DNA of 64,000 nt from VAZQ01 sp045811525 (GCA_045811525.1 JBJMTV010000016.1:186001-250000); one strand, 5' to 3'. Shown: positions 17,170 to 26,894, counted from the stretch's first letter. A program made the numbers and translations. Notes: generated by a model from the letters alone, not told the origin.

Positions 17170-18132
17170 TCAATCAATTTTGGCGCCAACCGCAGTGATG
17201 AGAGCGCTCCAATGTTTCAGATCGCTCGCAATGAGCTCGCGGAACTGCGGTGGGTTCAAACTCACCCGCTCGAATGTTTGCGTCCTGAAGAATTGCCTCG
17301 TTTCCGGCAGGTCGAGTGCCTTTGAGATATCCGCGTGGATTCTGCTGACAAGCTCCGGCGGCATCTTTGCCGGTCCCCACAGTCCGAACCAGACCGACGT
17401 GTTGAAGCCCGCTACCGTCTCGCCGATGGTCGGCACATCCGGCAGCGACGGGATGCGGTTTTCCGTGGCCGCCGCGATCAGATTTATTTTGCCGGCTTTG
17501 ATGTGCTCCTCGACGCTGGAAAGATTGAGCAGCATCACCGAGACTTCATTTCCCAAGAGCCCGTTCAAGCCAGGCGCCGCGCCCCGATAGGGTACATGTT
17601 GCATGTCGATCCGGGTACGCTGCTTGAGCTCCTCCATGCTGAGATGCGCATAGGTGCCAATCCCGAACGAGCCGTAGCTAAGCTTGCCCGGGTTGGCTTT
17701 TGCGTATGTCACCAGCTCCGAGACAGTCTTCACCGGCAGGGAAGGATGCGCGATCAGAACGGGCGTTCCGCGGCAGAGCACGGATATCGGTGTGAAGGCA
17801 TCGGGATCATAGATCAACTTGGAGGACAACGCCGGATTGGCGGTGAAGGTGGAATCTGGCGCGACCAGGAGCGTGAGGCCGTCCGGTGCAGCGCGCTCCA
17901 CCACCTGCGCACCCACTCCGGAGTTGCCGCCGGGCCGGTTCTCGACGATCACCGTCTGGCCCCAGATATCCTGCAGGCGCTGGCCGACCACGCGCGCCAT
18001 GACATCGGTCACCCCGCCAGCCGGAATGGGGACAATGAGCTTGACCGGGCCACTCGGATAGTTCTGCGCCGCAGCCGACGTCGCAAGCACGGCAAGCACC
18101 GCACAGATGGCGGTTCGCATGAAACCTCGCAT
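17170..18132 (-). CDS. TTT-family (Bug) periplasmic solute-binding protein 1
   Basis: A periplasmic receptor that captures an organic acid and, in other bacteria, delivers it to TctAB-type permeases. A signal peptide (ending SAAAQ) is followed by NYPSGPVKLIVPIPAGGVTDVMARVV and VENRPGGNSGVGAQVV. YGSFGIGTYAHLSMEELKQR and VPYRGAAPGLNGLLGNEV also fit the Bug fold. ATG 18132 is chosen because GGAGG lies 7 bases upstream. An ATG at 18153 that overlaps the cupin stop codon (ATGA) would add seven residues. It is downstream of the cupin gene. No permease genes are in the window. Confidence 0.9.
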   Translation of the reverse strand: MRGFMRTAICAVLAVLATSAAAQNYPSGPVKLIVPIPAGGVTDVMARVVGQRLQDIWGQTVIVENRPGGNSGVGAQVVERAAPDGLTLLVAPDSTFTANPALSSKLIYDPDAFTPISVLCRGTPVLIAHPSLPVKTVSELVTYAKANPGKLSYGSFGIGTYAHLSMEELKQRTRIDMQHVPYRGAAPGLNGLLGNEVSVMLLNLSSVEEHIKAGKINLIAAATENRIPSLPDVPTIGETVAGFNTSVWFGLWGPAKMPPELVSRIHADISKALDLPETRQFFRTQTFERVSLNPPQFRELIASDLKHWSALITAVGAKID

Positions 18133-18149
18133 GGCCCTTCCTCCGACGC

Positions 18150-18653
18150 TCATCTGGCGCTCTGCAGCCCTGCAACAGGCGAGCCGATCCCGAGGGGCTC
18201 GGCATCGATGAGCACGAAGGCGACGCGGGCGCGTTGGCTGCTGCGGTTCGCCCAGGCGTGATTGGTACCGCGTTGGATCATGATGTCGCCCGCCTTCAAC
18301 TTCACCGTCGAGGCATCCATGTCCATCTCGATCTCCCCCTCGATGACAATCACGTAGTCGACAGTTTCGGTCCGGTGCATGTGCGCCTGATTGCCGGGAG
18401 GAAAATCGATCACAGCGAAGCGGGTGCCTTTGGGCGGCGGCGCCGTGCCGAGGATGCGGGCGCCCATATCCTCGGGTTGCTCACCAATTGGAATGGCGGC
18501 GGGTGCACCATCGGTGCACCAGATCATCGTGGACACCACCCCTGCCTGCGGATGCTTCGCGTTGGTCGCCGGCGCGTCGATCAGCACCTTGGCCTGATGA
18601 GCACTGTCGTGCCCGGTTACGACGCGGCGAATGGGCGGATAGCCCGTCTGCAT
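18150..18653 (-). CDS. Cupin-domain protein
   Basis: A 167-residue single-domain cupin. The first motif is FPPGNQAHMHRTETVDYVIVIEGEIEM, with two His and Glu. The second is DIMIQRGTNHAWANRS, with one His. These would give a 3-His or 3-His/1-Glu metal site. Related proteins in catabolic operons are dioxygenase-like or sensor cupins. Here it overlaps the possible start of TTT receptor 1, which suggests coupling. The substrate is unknown. Confidence 0.8.
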   Translation of the reverse strand: MQTGYPPIRRVVTGHDSAHQAKVLIDAPATNAKHPQAGVVSTMIWCTDGAPAAIPIGEQPEDMGARILGTAPPPKGTRFAVIDFPPGNQAHMHRTETVDYVIVIEGEIEMDMDASTVKLKAGDIMIQRGTNHAWANRSSQRARVAFVLIDAEPLGIGSPVAGLQSAR

Positions 18654-18751
18654 GATTGTCCTCGTTGCTGTTGATCGAGACAGTCAACATGGCGAGCCTG
18701 CCTGCTGTCAACGTGACGGACAACGCCCAGAGCACCGGGCGACGTAGAGCA

Positions 18752-19951
18752 TCACGCCTGGATCGCCCCGCACTGACGGAACCGAGTAATGTCATCCAGC
18801 GAATAGCCGTTTTCCAGCAGAATCTGATCCGTGTGCTCGCCGTATTCCGGAGCCCCACTCACCAGTCGACTAGGCGTACGGCTCAGCGTGAACGGCTGCC
18901 CGAGCAGGCTGATCGTCCCCAGCGATGACGACGAGACCGGCTGTGCGATGCCAAGATGGCGAACCTGCGGATCCGCGAAAGTCTGGTCGATGCTGTAGAT
19001 CGGACCGCATGGGATGCCGGCTTCGTTCAAACGCTCGATCAGCTCATCGCTGCTCATTCTGGCGGTGATCTCGGCAATGACGGCATTGAGCTCTTCGCGA
19101 TTGCGGCGACGCTCCTTGGGTGTCGCGTAGTGCGGATGTTCGATGAGATCCTCGCGCTCGATTGCCTTGCAGAAGCGCCGCCACATGACCGGAGTCGGGG
19201 CGACATTCACATAGCCGTCGCTGGTGCGAAATACGCCCGTTGGCGCACCTGTGGGATGGTTGTTGCCCGCCTGGCCGGCAACCTCGCCTGCCACCAGATA
19301 TCGAGCAGCCTGGAAGTCGAGCATGAAAATCTGCGCCTGCAGCAGCGAAGTCTGCACCCACTGGCCGCGCCCGGACCGCTCCCGCTCATAAAGCGCGACC
19401 ATGATGCCCATTGCGGCGAACAACCCAGCCGAGAGGTCGGCGAGCGCAGTGCCGACCCGCATCGGCCCACGACCGGCCTCACCGGTGACAGACATCAGAC
19501 CTGACATTCCCTGCGCGATCTGATCGACGCCTGGTCGATCACGATAGGGCCCATCCTGACCGAAACCGGAAATGCTGGCGTAGATCAGCCGCGGGTTCAA
19601 CTTGCTCAGAGTGTCGTAATCGATGCCCAGCCGGAGCTTCACGTCGGGACGATAGTTCTCGACGATGATGTCGGCGCGCTCAGCCAATCGCCGGAAGATC
19701 GCCAGGCCCTCGGCACTCTTGAGATTGAGTGTCATACTGCGCTTGTTGCGATGCAGGTTCTGGAAGTCGGGCTCGTGACGGGCCGAGAAATCCGTCTGCG
19801 TCGAGCTACCGCTCTCCTCGGGCATTTCGATTTTGATGACGTTTGCACCCCAGTCTGCGAGCTCGCGCACACAGGTGGGGCCCGCCCGAACGCGGGTGAG
19901 GTCAAGAACCGTAAGGGTCTCGAGGGCAGTCGAGGCGGCGGGACGATGCAT
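18752..19951 (-). CDS. CaiB/BaiF-family (family III) CoA transferase
   Basis: Moves CoA between carboxylic acids through an enzyme-bound aspartyl-CoA. The 399 residues have LTVLDLTRVRAGPTCVRELADWGANVIKIE at the N-terminus. HRNKRSMTLNLKS follows, then the region holding the catalytic Asp, VGTALADLSAGLFAAMGIMVALYER, and the C-terminal RLNEAGIPCGPI. ATG 19951 follows AAGGAG with 8 bases of spacing; upstream in-frame ATGs at 19975 and 20011 lack this. It is divergent from an acyl-CoA dehydrogenase, so the two probably share a pathway. Confidence 0.92.
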   Translation of the reverse strand: MHRPAASTALETLTVLDLTRVRAGPTCVRELADWGANVIKIEMPEESGSSTQTDFSARHEPDFQNLHRNKRSMTLNLKSAEGLAIFRRLAERADIIVENYRPDVKLRLGIDYDTLSKLNPRLIYASISGFGQDGPYRDRPGVDQIAQGMSGLMSVTGEAGRGPMRVGTALADLSAGLFAAMGIMVALYERERSGRGQWVQTSLLQAQIFMLDFQAARYLVAGEVAGQAGNNHPTGAPTGVFRTSDGYVNVAPTPVMWRRFCKAIEREDLIEHPHYATPKERRRNREELNAVIAEITARMSSDELIERLNEAGIPCGPIYSIDQTFADPQVRHLGIAQPVSSSSLGTISLLGQPFTLSRTPSRLVSGAPEYGEHTDQILLENGYSLDDITRFRQCGAIQA

Positions 19952-20117
19952 CGCGAGCACTCCTTCGGCATGCATGCACTGGCGCTGTGCATGAATGCAT
20001 CGAGGCGGCATAGTTCCGCAACATTGACGCGACGTGCGCCGCGCCCCTAGTGTGGCCGTTCAGAACCCTGTGGCTCCGCCGGGCTGCTGTTTCCCGTTCA
20101 CGGCTAAAACTTCCCGA

Positions 20118-21272
20118 ATGGACTTCGATCTTCCCGCCGAAATCCGCATTCTGAAGGATACAGTGCGGCGTTTCGTGGATCAGGAATTGATCCCGATCGA
20201 AATGGTGACGATGGATGGCGCCGACCTGAAGCCGGAAGTGCGCAGGTCCTTGGAGGCGAAGACGCGCGAGCTGGGTTTATGGCTGCTCGAGGTGCCGAAA
20301 GAGCTCGGCGGACAGGATCTGAGCCTGCTCGGCATGACCGTGATCACCGAGGAGCTGGCGCGTACGGTGGCCCTGCCGGCGCGCGGACCGGGCATTTTTG
20401 GCCCCGAGGTCCGTTCGATTCTGCTGTCGCTTTCGCCGGAGCAGAAGGAAAAATACCTTCATCCCGTATTGCGAGGGGAAAAGTCGACCGCGTTTGCGCA
20501 AACCGAGCCGGATGCGGGGTCCGATCCCGGCAACATGCGCACCACTGCCGTGCTTGAAGGAGATCATTACCGTATCAATGGGTACAAGCGGTTTATCGCC
20601 CACGCACAGAGCGCCGACTTTCTGCAGCTCGTCGCCGCCACGGATCGCAGCAAGGGCTCGCGCGGCGGGCTCACGGTGTTTCTCATCGACATGAGCACCC
20701 CCGGCGTATCGATTGCCGGCAAAACCGTGCACATGATGGGCGATGTCACCTATGAGGTCGCGCTCGATGACGTGCGCGTTCCGGTAGCCAACCGGATCGG
20801 CAACGAAGGGGATGGAATGAAGGCGGCACAGAGATGGATCAACGCCAACCGCGTTGCTCAGGCGGCGCGTGGGCTCGGCGTTGCCCAGCGCTGCCTGGAG
20901 ATGATCACGCGATACGCGGCCCAGCGCAGCACGTTCGGTCAGCCGCTGCAGAGCCGCCAAGCGGTGCAGTTATCGGTCGCCGATCTTTACACGAAGCTGC
21001 AAGCCGGCCAGCTCCTGACCTATCGTACTGCGCATCGCTTTGACCGCGGAACGGTCGACCGGCATGAGACCTTCATGACCAAAATCTATTGCACCGAGCT
21101 CGGCTTCGAGGCCGCGGACCGCTGCATGCAGTTTCACGGCGGTCTCGGCACAGCGACAGAGATGCCGATCGAGCGCATGTGGCGACAATCGCGCAGCTTC
21201 ATGATCACCGGAGGTCCGGTCGAGATCATGCGCGCTTCGCTGGCGCGCGAGGTGTTCGCGCTCTATGCGTAA
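20118..21272 (+). CDS. Acyl-CoA dehydrogenase
   Basis: An FAD enzyme that introduces the alpha-beta double bond in acyl-CoA. The 384 residues follow the family: N-terminal helical domain (MDFDLPAEIRILKDTVRRFV), the FAD/substrate region AFAQTEPDAGSDPGNMRTTA, the beta domain, and the C-terminal helices with RSTFGQPLQSRQAVQ and MQFHGGLGTATEMPIERMWR. ATG 20118 begins the conserved region. An in-frame start at 20034 adds an unconvincing Pro/Cys-rich lead. It is divergent from the CoA transferase and is followed by a TTT receptor and an SDR, all on the plus strand. Confidence 0.93.
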   Translation: MDFDLPAEIRILKDTVRRFVDQELIPIEMVTMDGADLKPEVRRSLEAKTRELGLWLLEVPKELGGQDLSLLGMTVITEELARTVALPARGPGIFGPEVRSILLSLSPEQKEKYLHPVLRGEKSTAFAQTEPDAGSDPGNMRTTAVLEGDHYRINGYKRFIAHAQSADFLQLVAATDRSKGSRGGLTVFLIDMSTPGVSIAGKTVHMMGDVTYEVALDDVRVPVANRIGNEGDGMKAAQRWINANRVAQAARGLGVAQRCLEMITRYAAQRSTFGQPLQSRQAVQLSVADLYTKLQAGQLLTYRTAHRFDRGTVDRHETFMTKIYCTELGFEAADRCMQFHGGLGTATEMPIERMWRQSRSFMITGGPVEIMRASLAREVFALYA

Positions 21273-21312
21273 CTTCGGCCTGACGAAATGGCGGGCAACG
21301 GGCCAGTACGCC

Positions 21313-22287
21313 ATGCAGACGCTCCTCAAGGTGCTTGGGCTCTGCGCTTTGCTGGCTCTCCATCCCGGCGCCGCGTCGGCGCAAGGGCCCTACCCCAGTC
21401 GCGCCATCAAACTCATCGTTCCGACCACTCCTGGTGCGACCACTGATGTTCTTGCTCGCGTGATTGGGCAGGCGTTGTCCCAGTCCTGGGGTCAGCCCGT
21501 CGTCGTCGAGAACCGGCCGGGGGCGGACGAGACGCTCGGGATCGAGCTGGTCGCGAAATCACCGGCGGACGGTTACACCCTGCTGGTCACCAGCAACGGC
21601 GGCATCACCACCGCGCCATTGCTGCATTCGCAATTGCGTTACGATCCGCTCAAGGATCTGACACCGATCCTGATGCTCGGCCACATCACCCCGGTGATGG
21701 TGGTACCGGCGAGTGTGCCGGTGCGCTACGTGCAGGAGCTGATCGCCTTCGTCAAGGCAAGACCGGGTGAGCTCAACTACGGGTCTTTCGGCAATGGCTC
21801 CTATTCCCACGTGGCGATGGAGGATCTGAAAAAGCGGACGGGCATGGACATCATGCATATCCCTTACCGCGGCGCGTCGCCGGCCTACACCGCGCTATTG
21901 CGGGGTGAAATCCTGGTCATGATCGCCAATCTCAGTGGCGCCGCAGCGCACGCCGATGCCGGAAATGTCCGGATCATTGCGGCGGCGGGCGCGCAACGCC
22001 CGAAGATGCGGCCCGACCTCCCGACAGTGGCGGAATCGGGCGTGCCGGGGTTCTCCACCGGAGCATGGTGGGCCGTGTTCGGTCCGGCAAATCTGCCGCC
22101 GGTCATTTTCGATAAGATCAGAGGTGAGATCGCGCGCACTCTGGCCACGGCGGAAATGCAGAAAGTGTACGAAACCAATACTCTGGAGCTTTTAGACCTG
22201 TCACCGGCGGAGTTCGGCCACTTTATCCGCGAGGACATCGAGCATTGGAAAGTGCAGCTCGATGCGGCCGGCATCAAGCCAAACTGA
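21313..22287 (+). CDS. TTT-family (Bug) periplasmic solute-binding protein 2
   Basis: Signal peptide (MQTLLKVLGLCALLALHPGAASAQ) followed by a normal Bug fold: YPSRAIKLIVPTTPGATTDVLARVI, VENRPGADETLGIELV, YGSFGNGSYSHVAMEDLKKRTG, IPYRGASPAYTALLRGE. It shares the YGSFGxGxYxHxxMEelKxRT segment with receptor 1 at 17170, suggesting the two are close paralogues with related ligands. ATG 21313 is used. An ATG at 21265 inside the previous gene would put 16 odd residues before the signal. It runs on from the acyl-CoA dehydrogenase with a 40-base gap. Confidence 0.9.
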   Translation: MQTLLKVLGLCALLALHPGAASAQGPYPSRAIKLIVPTTPGATTDVLARVIGQALSQSWGQPVVVENRPGADETLGIELVAKSPADGYTLLVTSNGGITTAPLLHSQLRYDPLKDLTPILMLGHITPVMVVPASVPVRYVQELIAFVKARPGELNYGSFGNGSYSHVAMEDLKKRTGMDIMHIPYRGASPAYTALLRGEILVMIANLSGAAAHADAGNVRIIAAAGAQRPKMRPDLPTVAESGVPGFSTGAWWAVFGPANLPPVIFDKIRGEIARTLATAEMQKVYETNTLELLDLSPAEFGHFIREDIEHWKVQLDAAGIKPN

Positions 22288-22323
22288 GGCCAATCTGCCG
22301 GCAGCTTTCCCGAAAGGGGTTTC

Positions 22324-23106
22324 ATGCAACTCAATCTGCAAGGCCGCACGGTCCTGATCACCGGCGCCTCCCGCGGCATTGGCGAGGCCGTGGCGAAGGT
22401 GATGGCGCAGCAAGGCTGCAACCTCGCTCTAGCGGCGCGAGACGGCGCGAAGCTCGCGCAGGTCGCCGGCGAGCTTCGCGAACAGCACGGCATCCGTGTT
22501 GCTCCGCACGCCCTTGATCTCTCCAAACACGACAATATCCGAGCCCTGGCAGATGCCGCGGGCGACTGCGACATCCTGGTCAATAACGCGGGCGCGGTGC
22601 CGCGCGGCTCGCTCTACGATGTGAGCCCTGAAGCGTGGCGCCAGGGCTGGGATTTGAAGGTGTTCGGCTATATCGATCTGACACGCTACATCCTGCCACG
22701 CATGACGGCCCGCAAGAGCGGCGTCATCATCAACATCATCGGCATGGCTGGCGAGCGGCCGGAGCCCAAATACATTGCGACCTGCTGTGGCAACGCTGCG
22801 CTGATGATGTTCACCCAATGTCTCGGCGGCGAAAGCATGCGCGACGGCGTGCGGATCGTCGGCGTCAACCCCGGACCGATCATGTCCGACAGGCATCGCC
22901 GCGGCGCCGAGCGGGTGGCCGAGCAGGAGCTCGGCAGCAAAGACCGCTGGCCGGAGCTCTACAAACGCTTTCCCATCGGCCGCCCCGGTCGAGTGGACGA
23001 GGTCGCCAACGTGGTGGCATTCCTCGCTTCCGATCTTGCGTCCTATATCAGCGGAGAGATCATCCGCATCGACGCCGGCCTGAAGGTTCGCGATCCGGTT
23101 TATTGA
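22324..23106 (+). CDS. Short-chain dehydrogenase (non-canonical active site)
   Basis: A 260-residue classical SDR fold with TVLITGASRGIGEAVAKVMA, DILVNNAG and the C-terminal SYISGEIIRIDAG. The canonical catalytic Ser-Tyr-Lys is altered: the Ser region reads IINIIGMAG, and Y150 is followed by IATCCGNAAL, so position 154, expected to be Lys, is Cys. The pattern GNAAL...FT is seen in a subset of SDRs from catabolic operons. It is probably an oxidoreductase or lyase in the CoA pathway, but activity is uncertain. It lies between two TTT receptors, 36 bases after receptor 2. Confidence 0.85.
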   Translation: MQLNLQGRTVLITGASRGIGEAVAKVMAQQGCNLALAARDGAKLAQVAGELREQHGIRVAPHALDLSKHDNIRALADAAGDCDILVNNAGAVPRGSLYDVSPEAWRQGWDLKVFGYIDLTRYILPRMTARKSGVIINIIGMAGERPEPKYIATCCGNAALMMFTQCLGGESMRDGVRIVGVNPGPIMSDRHRRGAERVAEQELGSKDRWPELYKRFPIGRPGRVDEVANVVAFLASDLASYISGEIIRIDAGLKVRDPVY

Positions 23107-23239
23107 CCGTCGCCGCCACAAAATGATCCGTCCCAGCAATCGGGCCAGCCATTCGTGCATAGGGGTCCATTCAGCCCGGCTCGCGACTTTGCTATGCTGC
23201 AGCAGACCATCGTCATTGGCGGTAGGGAGAGACGAAGCG

Positions 23240-24229
23240 ATGATGCACAAGATTGAGACTTGGAGTGCAAGGGCTCTCCTGGCGCTCGTGACCGCAGCGC
23301 TGCCGCTCTGCGATGCTCAAGCACAGCAGACACCCTATCCCACCCATCAGGTGCGGGTGATCGTGCCGTACCCGCCAGGGGGTCCGACGGATGTGATCGC
23401 CCGGCTGATTGCGCAAAAGCTTACCGAGGGGCTCGGGCAGAGCTTTTACGTCGAGAATCTGACCGGGGCGAGCGGTGCCGTCGGAAGCTCCACGGCGGCC
23501 AAGGCCCCCGGCGATGGCCATACCCTGCTGTTCACGACCAACGACTTTGCCGTGGCGTCGGTGACCAACAGCCAGCTCGGTTATGACCCGGTCAAGAATT
23601 TCGCGCCCATCACCATCGTATCCGCCTCGCCGCAGGTGGTGGTGGCGCATCCCGCCCAGCCGGTACGAACGCTCAAGGAGCTAGCCGAGCTCGCCAAGGC
23701 GCAGCCGGGTCAGCTCAGCTATGCGTCCATGAGCATCGGCTTCGGCCAGCTCACGGCCGAGCGCCTGGTCCGCATGGGACTGAAGGTCGACATGGTCCGG
23801 GTCCCGTTCCAGGGTGCGGCTCCGCTGATCAATTCGACCGTCGGTGGGCATACGCCTTTCGCCTTCATCGGGCTGCCTCCGGCAATACCGCTGATCAAGG
23901 AGGGCAAGCTGCGTGCGCTGGCTGTGGTGAGTGCACGGCGTTCCCCCGATCTGCCCGATGTTCCGACATTGGCGGAGCAGGGCATCCTGGAGCAGGAAGC
24001 CGACCTTCTCATCGGAGCGGTTGCTCCCGCGGGGACGCCGCGCCCCATCGTCGACCTGCTGCAACGCAAGATCGCAGAGCTTGTACGAACTGATGAGGTG
24101 AAGCAGCGGCTCGACACGCTGGGCTTCACTGCGGTCGCCAGCACGCCCGATGCTTACGCCGCCCAGATCAAGAACGACATCGAGACCTGGAGCCGCGTGG
24201 TCAAGGAGCTCGGTATCAAAGTCGACTGA
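23240..24229 (+). CDS. TTT-family (Bug) periplasmic solute-binding protein 3
   Basis: A signal peptide ends near DAQAQ, followed by YPTHQVRVIVPYPPGGPTDVIARLI, VENLTGASGAVGSSTAAKAPGDGHTLL and VPFQGAAPLINSTVGGH. It diverges in sequence from receptors 1 and 2, so its ligand may differ. ATG 23240 (or the next ATG, 23243) follows GGAGAGACG. Longer in-frame reading from 23123 has no signal-like N-terminus. It ends 18 bases before the AMP-dependent ligase, so the pair is probably co-transcribed. Confidence 0.9.
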   Translation: MMHKIETWSARALLALVTAALPLCDAQAQQTPYPTHQVRVIVPYPPGGPTDVIARLIAQKLTEGLGQSFYVENLTGASGAVGSSTAAKAPGDGHTLLFTTNDFAVASVTNSQLGYDPVKNFAPITIVSASPQVVVAHPAQPVRTLKELAELAKAQPGQLSYASMSIGFGQLTAERLVRMGLKVDMVRVPFQGAAPLINSTVGGHTPFAFIGLPPAIPLIKEGKLRALAVVSARRSPDLPDVPTLAEQGILEQEADLLIGAVAPAGTPRPIVDLLQRKIAELVRTDEVKQRLDTLGFTAVASTPDAYAAQIKNDIETWSRVVKELGIKVD

Positions 24230-24247
24230 GCCGAAGGGCGACAGACC

Positions 24248-25813
24248 ATGACGATCGCCCCCTCGACAGTCGGCGACATTATCGAGCGTAATGCCCAACT
24301 GTTCCCGAACAAGGCGGCCTTCGTCTTCGAAGGAAAGCGTCATGGATTCGCGCAGTTTGCCACACGCGTGCGCAAGCTTGCCAACGCGCTCGCAGCGCGT
24401 GGACTCACGCGCGGGATGCGCATTGCGATCCTGGCGCAGAACTGCGTGGAATATTTCGAGGCCGTAGGCACAGCCGAGCTCAGCGGCACTATTGCGGTAA
24501 CGCTGAACTGGCGCCTTGCACTCGCCGAGCTGCAGCAGATTGTCGCCGACAGCTCGCCGACGGTGCTCATCTATGAGCAACGCTTCCGCAGCCAGGCTGA
24601 AGCCCTACGCGGCGTCGGCCTTGTCGAGCAGCTCATCGTCATCGGCGAGGGCAACGAGGGAGCCGAAGCCTACGAGGAGGTCCTCGCCTCCGGTGCCGAT
24701 CGGATGCCGGCGACGCGACCGGACCCGGCAGACCCGGTCTATCTCATCTACACAAGCGGCACCACCGGCAAGCCGAAGGGCGTCGAGCTTAGCCATCGTG
24801 CCATTGTCACGTCCGCAGTCATGAACTCGTGGGGTGTGGGCGCGTGGACCTCGGACCGGATGCTGATCGTGATGCCGCTCTTTCACATCGGCGGGAAAAT
24901 CTGCTCGCTCGCTTATCACGTGCTCGGCGCTACGGTTTTTCTGCATCGCGCCTTCGATGCCGCGGCGATTCTGCGTCAAATCGAGGAGGAACGCATCACC
25001 TGTGCGCACTTCGCGCCCATCATGGTGCGCGACCTGCTCGATGTGCCGGAGTTCAAGAGCTACCGCAGGGACACGCTGCGCGCGATCATCTACGCATCCG
25101 CGCCCATGGCGGTGGCCCAGCTGCGCGAGGCGATTGCCGGCTTCGGGCTCATTTTCCATCAGGTCTACGGCATGACCGAATGCGTCGTCGGCACCATTCT
25201 GCACGCGCATCAGCACCTGCCCGACGGCACGGCCGAGGAGGTGCGCCGACTCGCCTCCGCCGGGCAGCCCTTCTTCGATCATGAGATCAAAGTGGCTCGG
25301 CCTGACGGCAGCGAATGCGGTCCCGACGAGATCGGTGAAATTCTCATTCGCGGTCCAAGCCTGATGAACGGCTACTGGAACAATCCGCATGCAACGGCCG
25401 AGGCGCTGCAGGGCGGCTGGATGCATACCGGAGACATGGGCTTTTTCGATAACGAGTTCTTCTTGTTCGTGGCCGATCGCAAGAAGGACATGATCGTTTC
25501 CGGAGGCGAGAGTATCTATTCGCGGGAAGTGGAGGAGGCGCTGGTCACCCATCCCGCAGTCGAGCATGCCGCCGTGATCGGCGTTCCCGACCCGCGTTGG
25601 GGCGAGTCGGTGAAGGCCTGTGTCGTTCTGCGCGGCGGCCAACGCGCCACAGAAGCCGACTTGATCGAGCATTGCCGCAGCCGCATCGCGAGCTACAAGA
25701 AGCCACGCAGCATCGAGTTCCTCGACGCGCTGCCGCGTCTGTTCAACGGCAAGGTCGACAAGAAGAAATTACGCATGCCCTATTGGCAGAGCACTGAGCA
25801 GCGCCAGGTCTGA
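24248..25813 (+). CDS. AMP-dependent acyl-CoA synthetase/ligase
   Basis: Activates a carboxylic acid to its CoA thioester via an acyl-AMP. The 521 residues show the P-loop-like motif YLIYTSGTTGKPKGVELSH, the A5 motif (VYGMTECVVG), MHTGDMGFFDNEFFLFVADRKKD, and a C-terminal domain ending PRLFNGKVDKKKLR with the catalytic Lys. It ends the block transferase / dehydrogenase / SDR / receptor, consistent with activation of an imported acid for beta-oxidation. Fatty acid, aromatic acid or dicarboxylate substrates are all possible. Confidence 0.93.
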   Translation: MTIAPSTVGDIIERNAQLFPNKAAFVFEGKRHGFAQFATRVRKLANALAARGLTRGMRIAILAQNCVEYFEAVGTAELSGTIAVTLNWRLALAELQQIVADSSPTVLIYEQRFRSQAEALRGVGLVEQLIVIGEGNEGAEAYEEVLASGADRMPATRPDPADPVYLIYTSGTTGKPKGVELSHRAIVTSAVMNSWGVGAWTSDRMLIVMPLFHIGGKICSLAYHVLGATVFLHRAFDAAAILRQIEEERITCAHFAPIMVRDLLDVPEFKSYRRDTLRAIIYASAPMAVAQLREAIAGFGLIFHQVYGMTECVVGTILHAHQHLPDGTAEEVRRLASAGQPFFDHEIKVARPDGSECGPDEIGEILIRGPSLMNGYWNNPHATAEALQGGWMHTGDMGFFDNEFFLFVADRKKDMIVSGGESIYSREVEEALVTHPAVEHAAVIGVPDPRWGESVKACVVLRGGQRATEADLIEHCRSRIASYKKPRSIEFLDALPRLFNGKVDKKKLRMPYWQSTEQRQV

Positions 25814-25868
25814 AATCAGCACAACGACTGGTAATTGACATCGGAATTGCGCGCGGTGCGGGTAAGGG

Positions 25869-25967
25869 TGCGTAGGGCGGATTAGCGAAAAGCGTAATCC
25901 GCCATATTACTGCTTGAACCGGAGCGGTGGGTTACGGCGCAAGCGCGCGCCTAACCCACCCTACGCA
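25869..25967. repeat. Compound palindromic intergenic repeat (type GTAGGG-CCCTAC), copy 1
   Basis: Outer inverted repeat TGCGTAGGG (25869-25877) and CCCTACGCA (25959-25967). Inside are two hairpins: GGCGGATTA/TAATCCGCC (25876-25884, 25895-25903) and GGTGGGTTA/TAACCCACC (25926-25934, 25952-25960). A further 7-bp hairpin GGTGCGC/GCGCACC lies at 25991-26015. It fills the gap between the ligase and the aldolase remnant. A sequence of the same architecture lies at 58970-59079. This looks like a dispersed, non-coding REP-like element. Confidence 0.7.
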
Positions 25968-26043
25968 ACTTGCGATGCTTGAGAGTTGTCGGTGCGCCCA
26001 GCGGCTATGCGCACCGTACGCTCGCTGCCGCGCGAATGGCTGA

Positions 26044-26894
26044 TCAAGGCGGGTGCGGGAGACGGCTCTTGAGATTTTGCCAGGGTCGCTCGACGTCAAA
26101 CACTTCGACCGAATGCATCTTGATCTCGTCGGCGTTGAGATAGATCAACTCGCCGCCCAGGCTGATCGCCTCGAGCTGCGTGCGCGCGTTCAAATGCGTG
26201 TAGAGCGCTTGAATACCGCCCATTGCAGCGAGGCCCCGACGACAGCGTTGCCGTGGCCGCGGATGAGAACGACGGAGTCTTTGCCCAGCGTCGTGGCGAG
26301 GGCGGCGCCCAGCTTGGCATTGTTGACCATCAGCTTGCCGCGCAGACTTGGGTCGTTCTTTGACACATCGCGATGATCGAAGACGGAGACCCGTTCCGGA
26401 AGAAACCCCGCCATGTGCAGGACGGGCCGAAGCGGCCGCTCGCGCGCGATGCTGAACGGAATGACGGCGGCGGAATGGCTGTGCACGATCGCCTGAACAT
26501 CGGGTCGCAGTCGATAGATCTCGCCATGAATGAAACGCTCGCCATTGGTGCGGGGCGCACTCGCGGCGACCGGCACGCTGTCGCGATCAAGCTCGACGAT
26601 GTCGTTTACCGTCACAAGCCCGGGCGGCATGGCGCGCGGCATGAAATAGTGATCAGGATTTTTCAAGGAGCGTACGGTCACATGGCCGAAACTGTCGAGC
26701 ACCCCCTCGTTAACGAGAATTCTGCTGGCAACCGCCAGATCGGCCATGCGCTGCTGGTCGGAATCGGCTGGTGTGGCGGCAGGCTCTCTCGCAGAAAGCG
26801 GCTGCGACGAGGCCGGAGCGCTTAGGCCGATGAGCAGAGCGAGGGCCCAGACCAAGCCCGATGCGTGCGACGTGATCGTTCTATCCGCCATCAA
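26044..26894 (-). pseudogene. Exported class II aldolase/adducin-family protein, frameshifted
   Basis: The N-terminal 228 residues read in one frame from ATG 26894. They have a signal-like N-terminus (ALALLIGLSAPASSQ), the first class II aldolase motif FGHVTVRSLKNPDHYFMP, metal-site HxH in IVHSHSAAVI, and a further His in IRGHGNAVVG. The frame then breaks near 26208-26210, where AAGCGCTCTAC appears to lack one base. The continuation ALYTHLNARTQLEAISLGG to KSRLPHPP is in another frame and stops at 26044. Class II aldolases are usually cytoplasmic, so the leader is unusual. Loss of function or a sequencing error are both possible. The start overlaps the GlcG-like stop (ATGA). Confidence 0.8.

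Noticed and set aside
26190..26220. Programmed frameshift in the aldolase gene
   Set aside because: No slippery heptamer or downstream structure is evident; a one-base loss explains it better.
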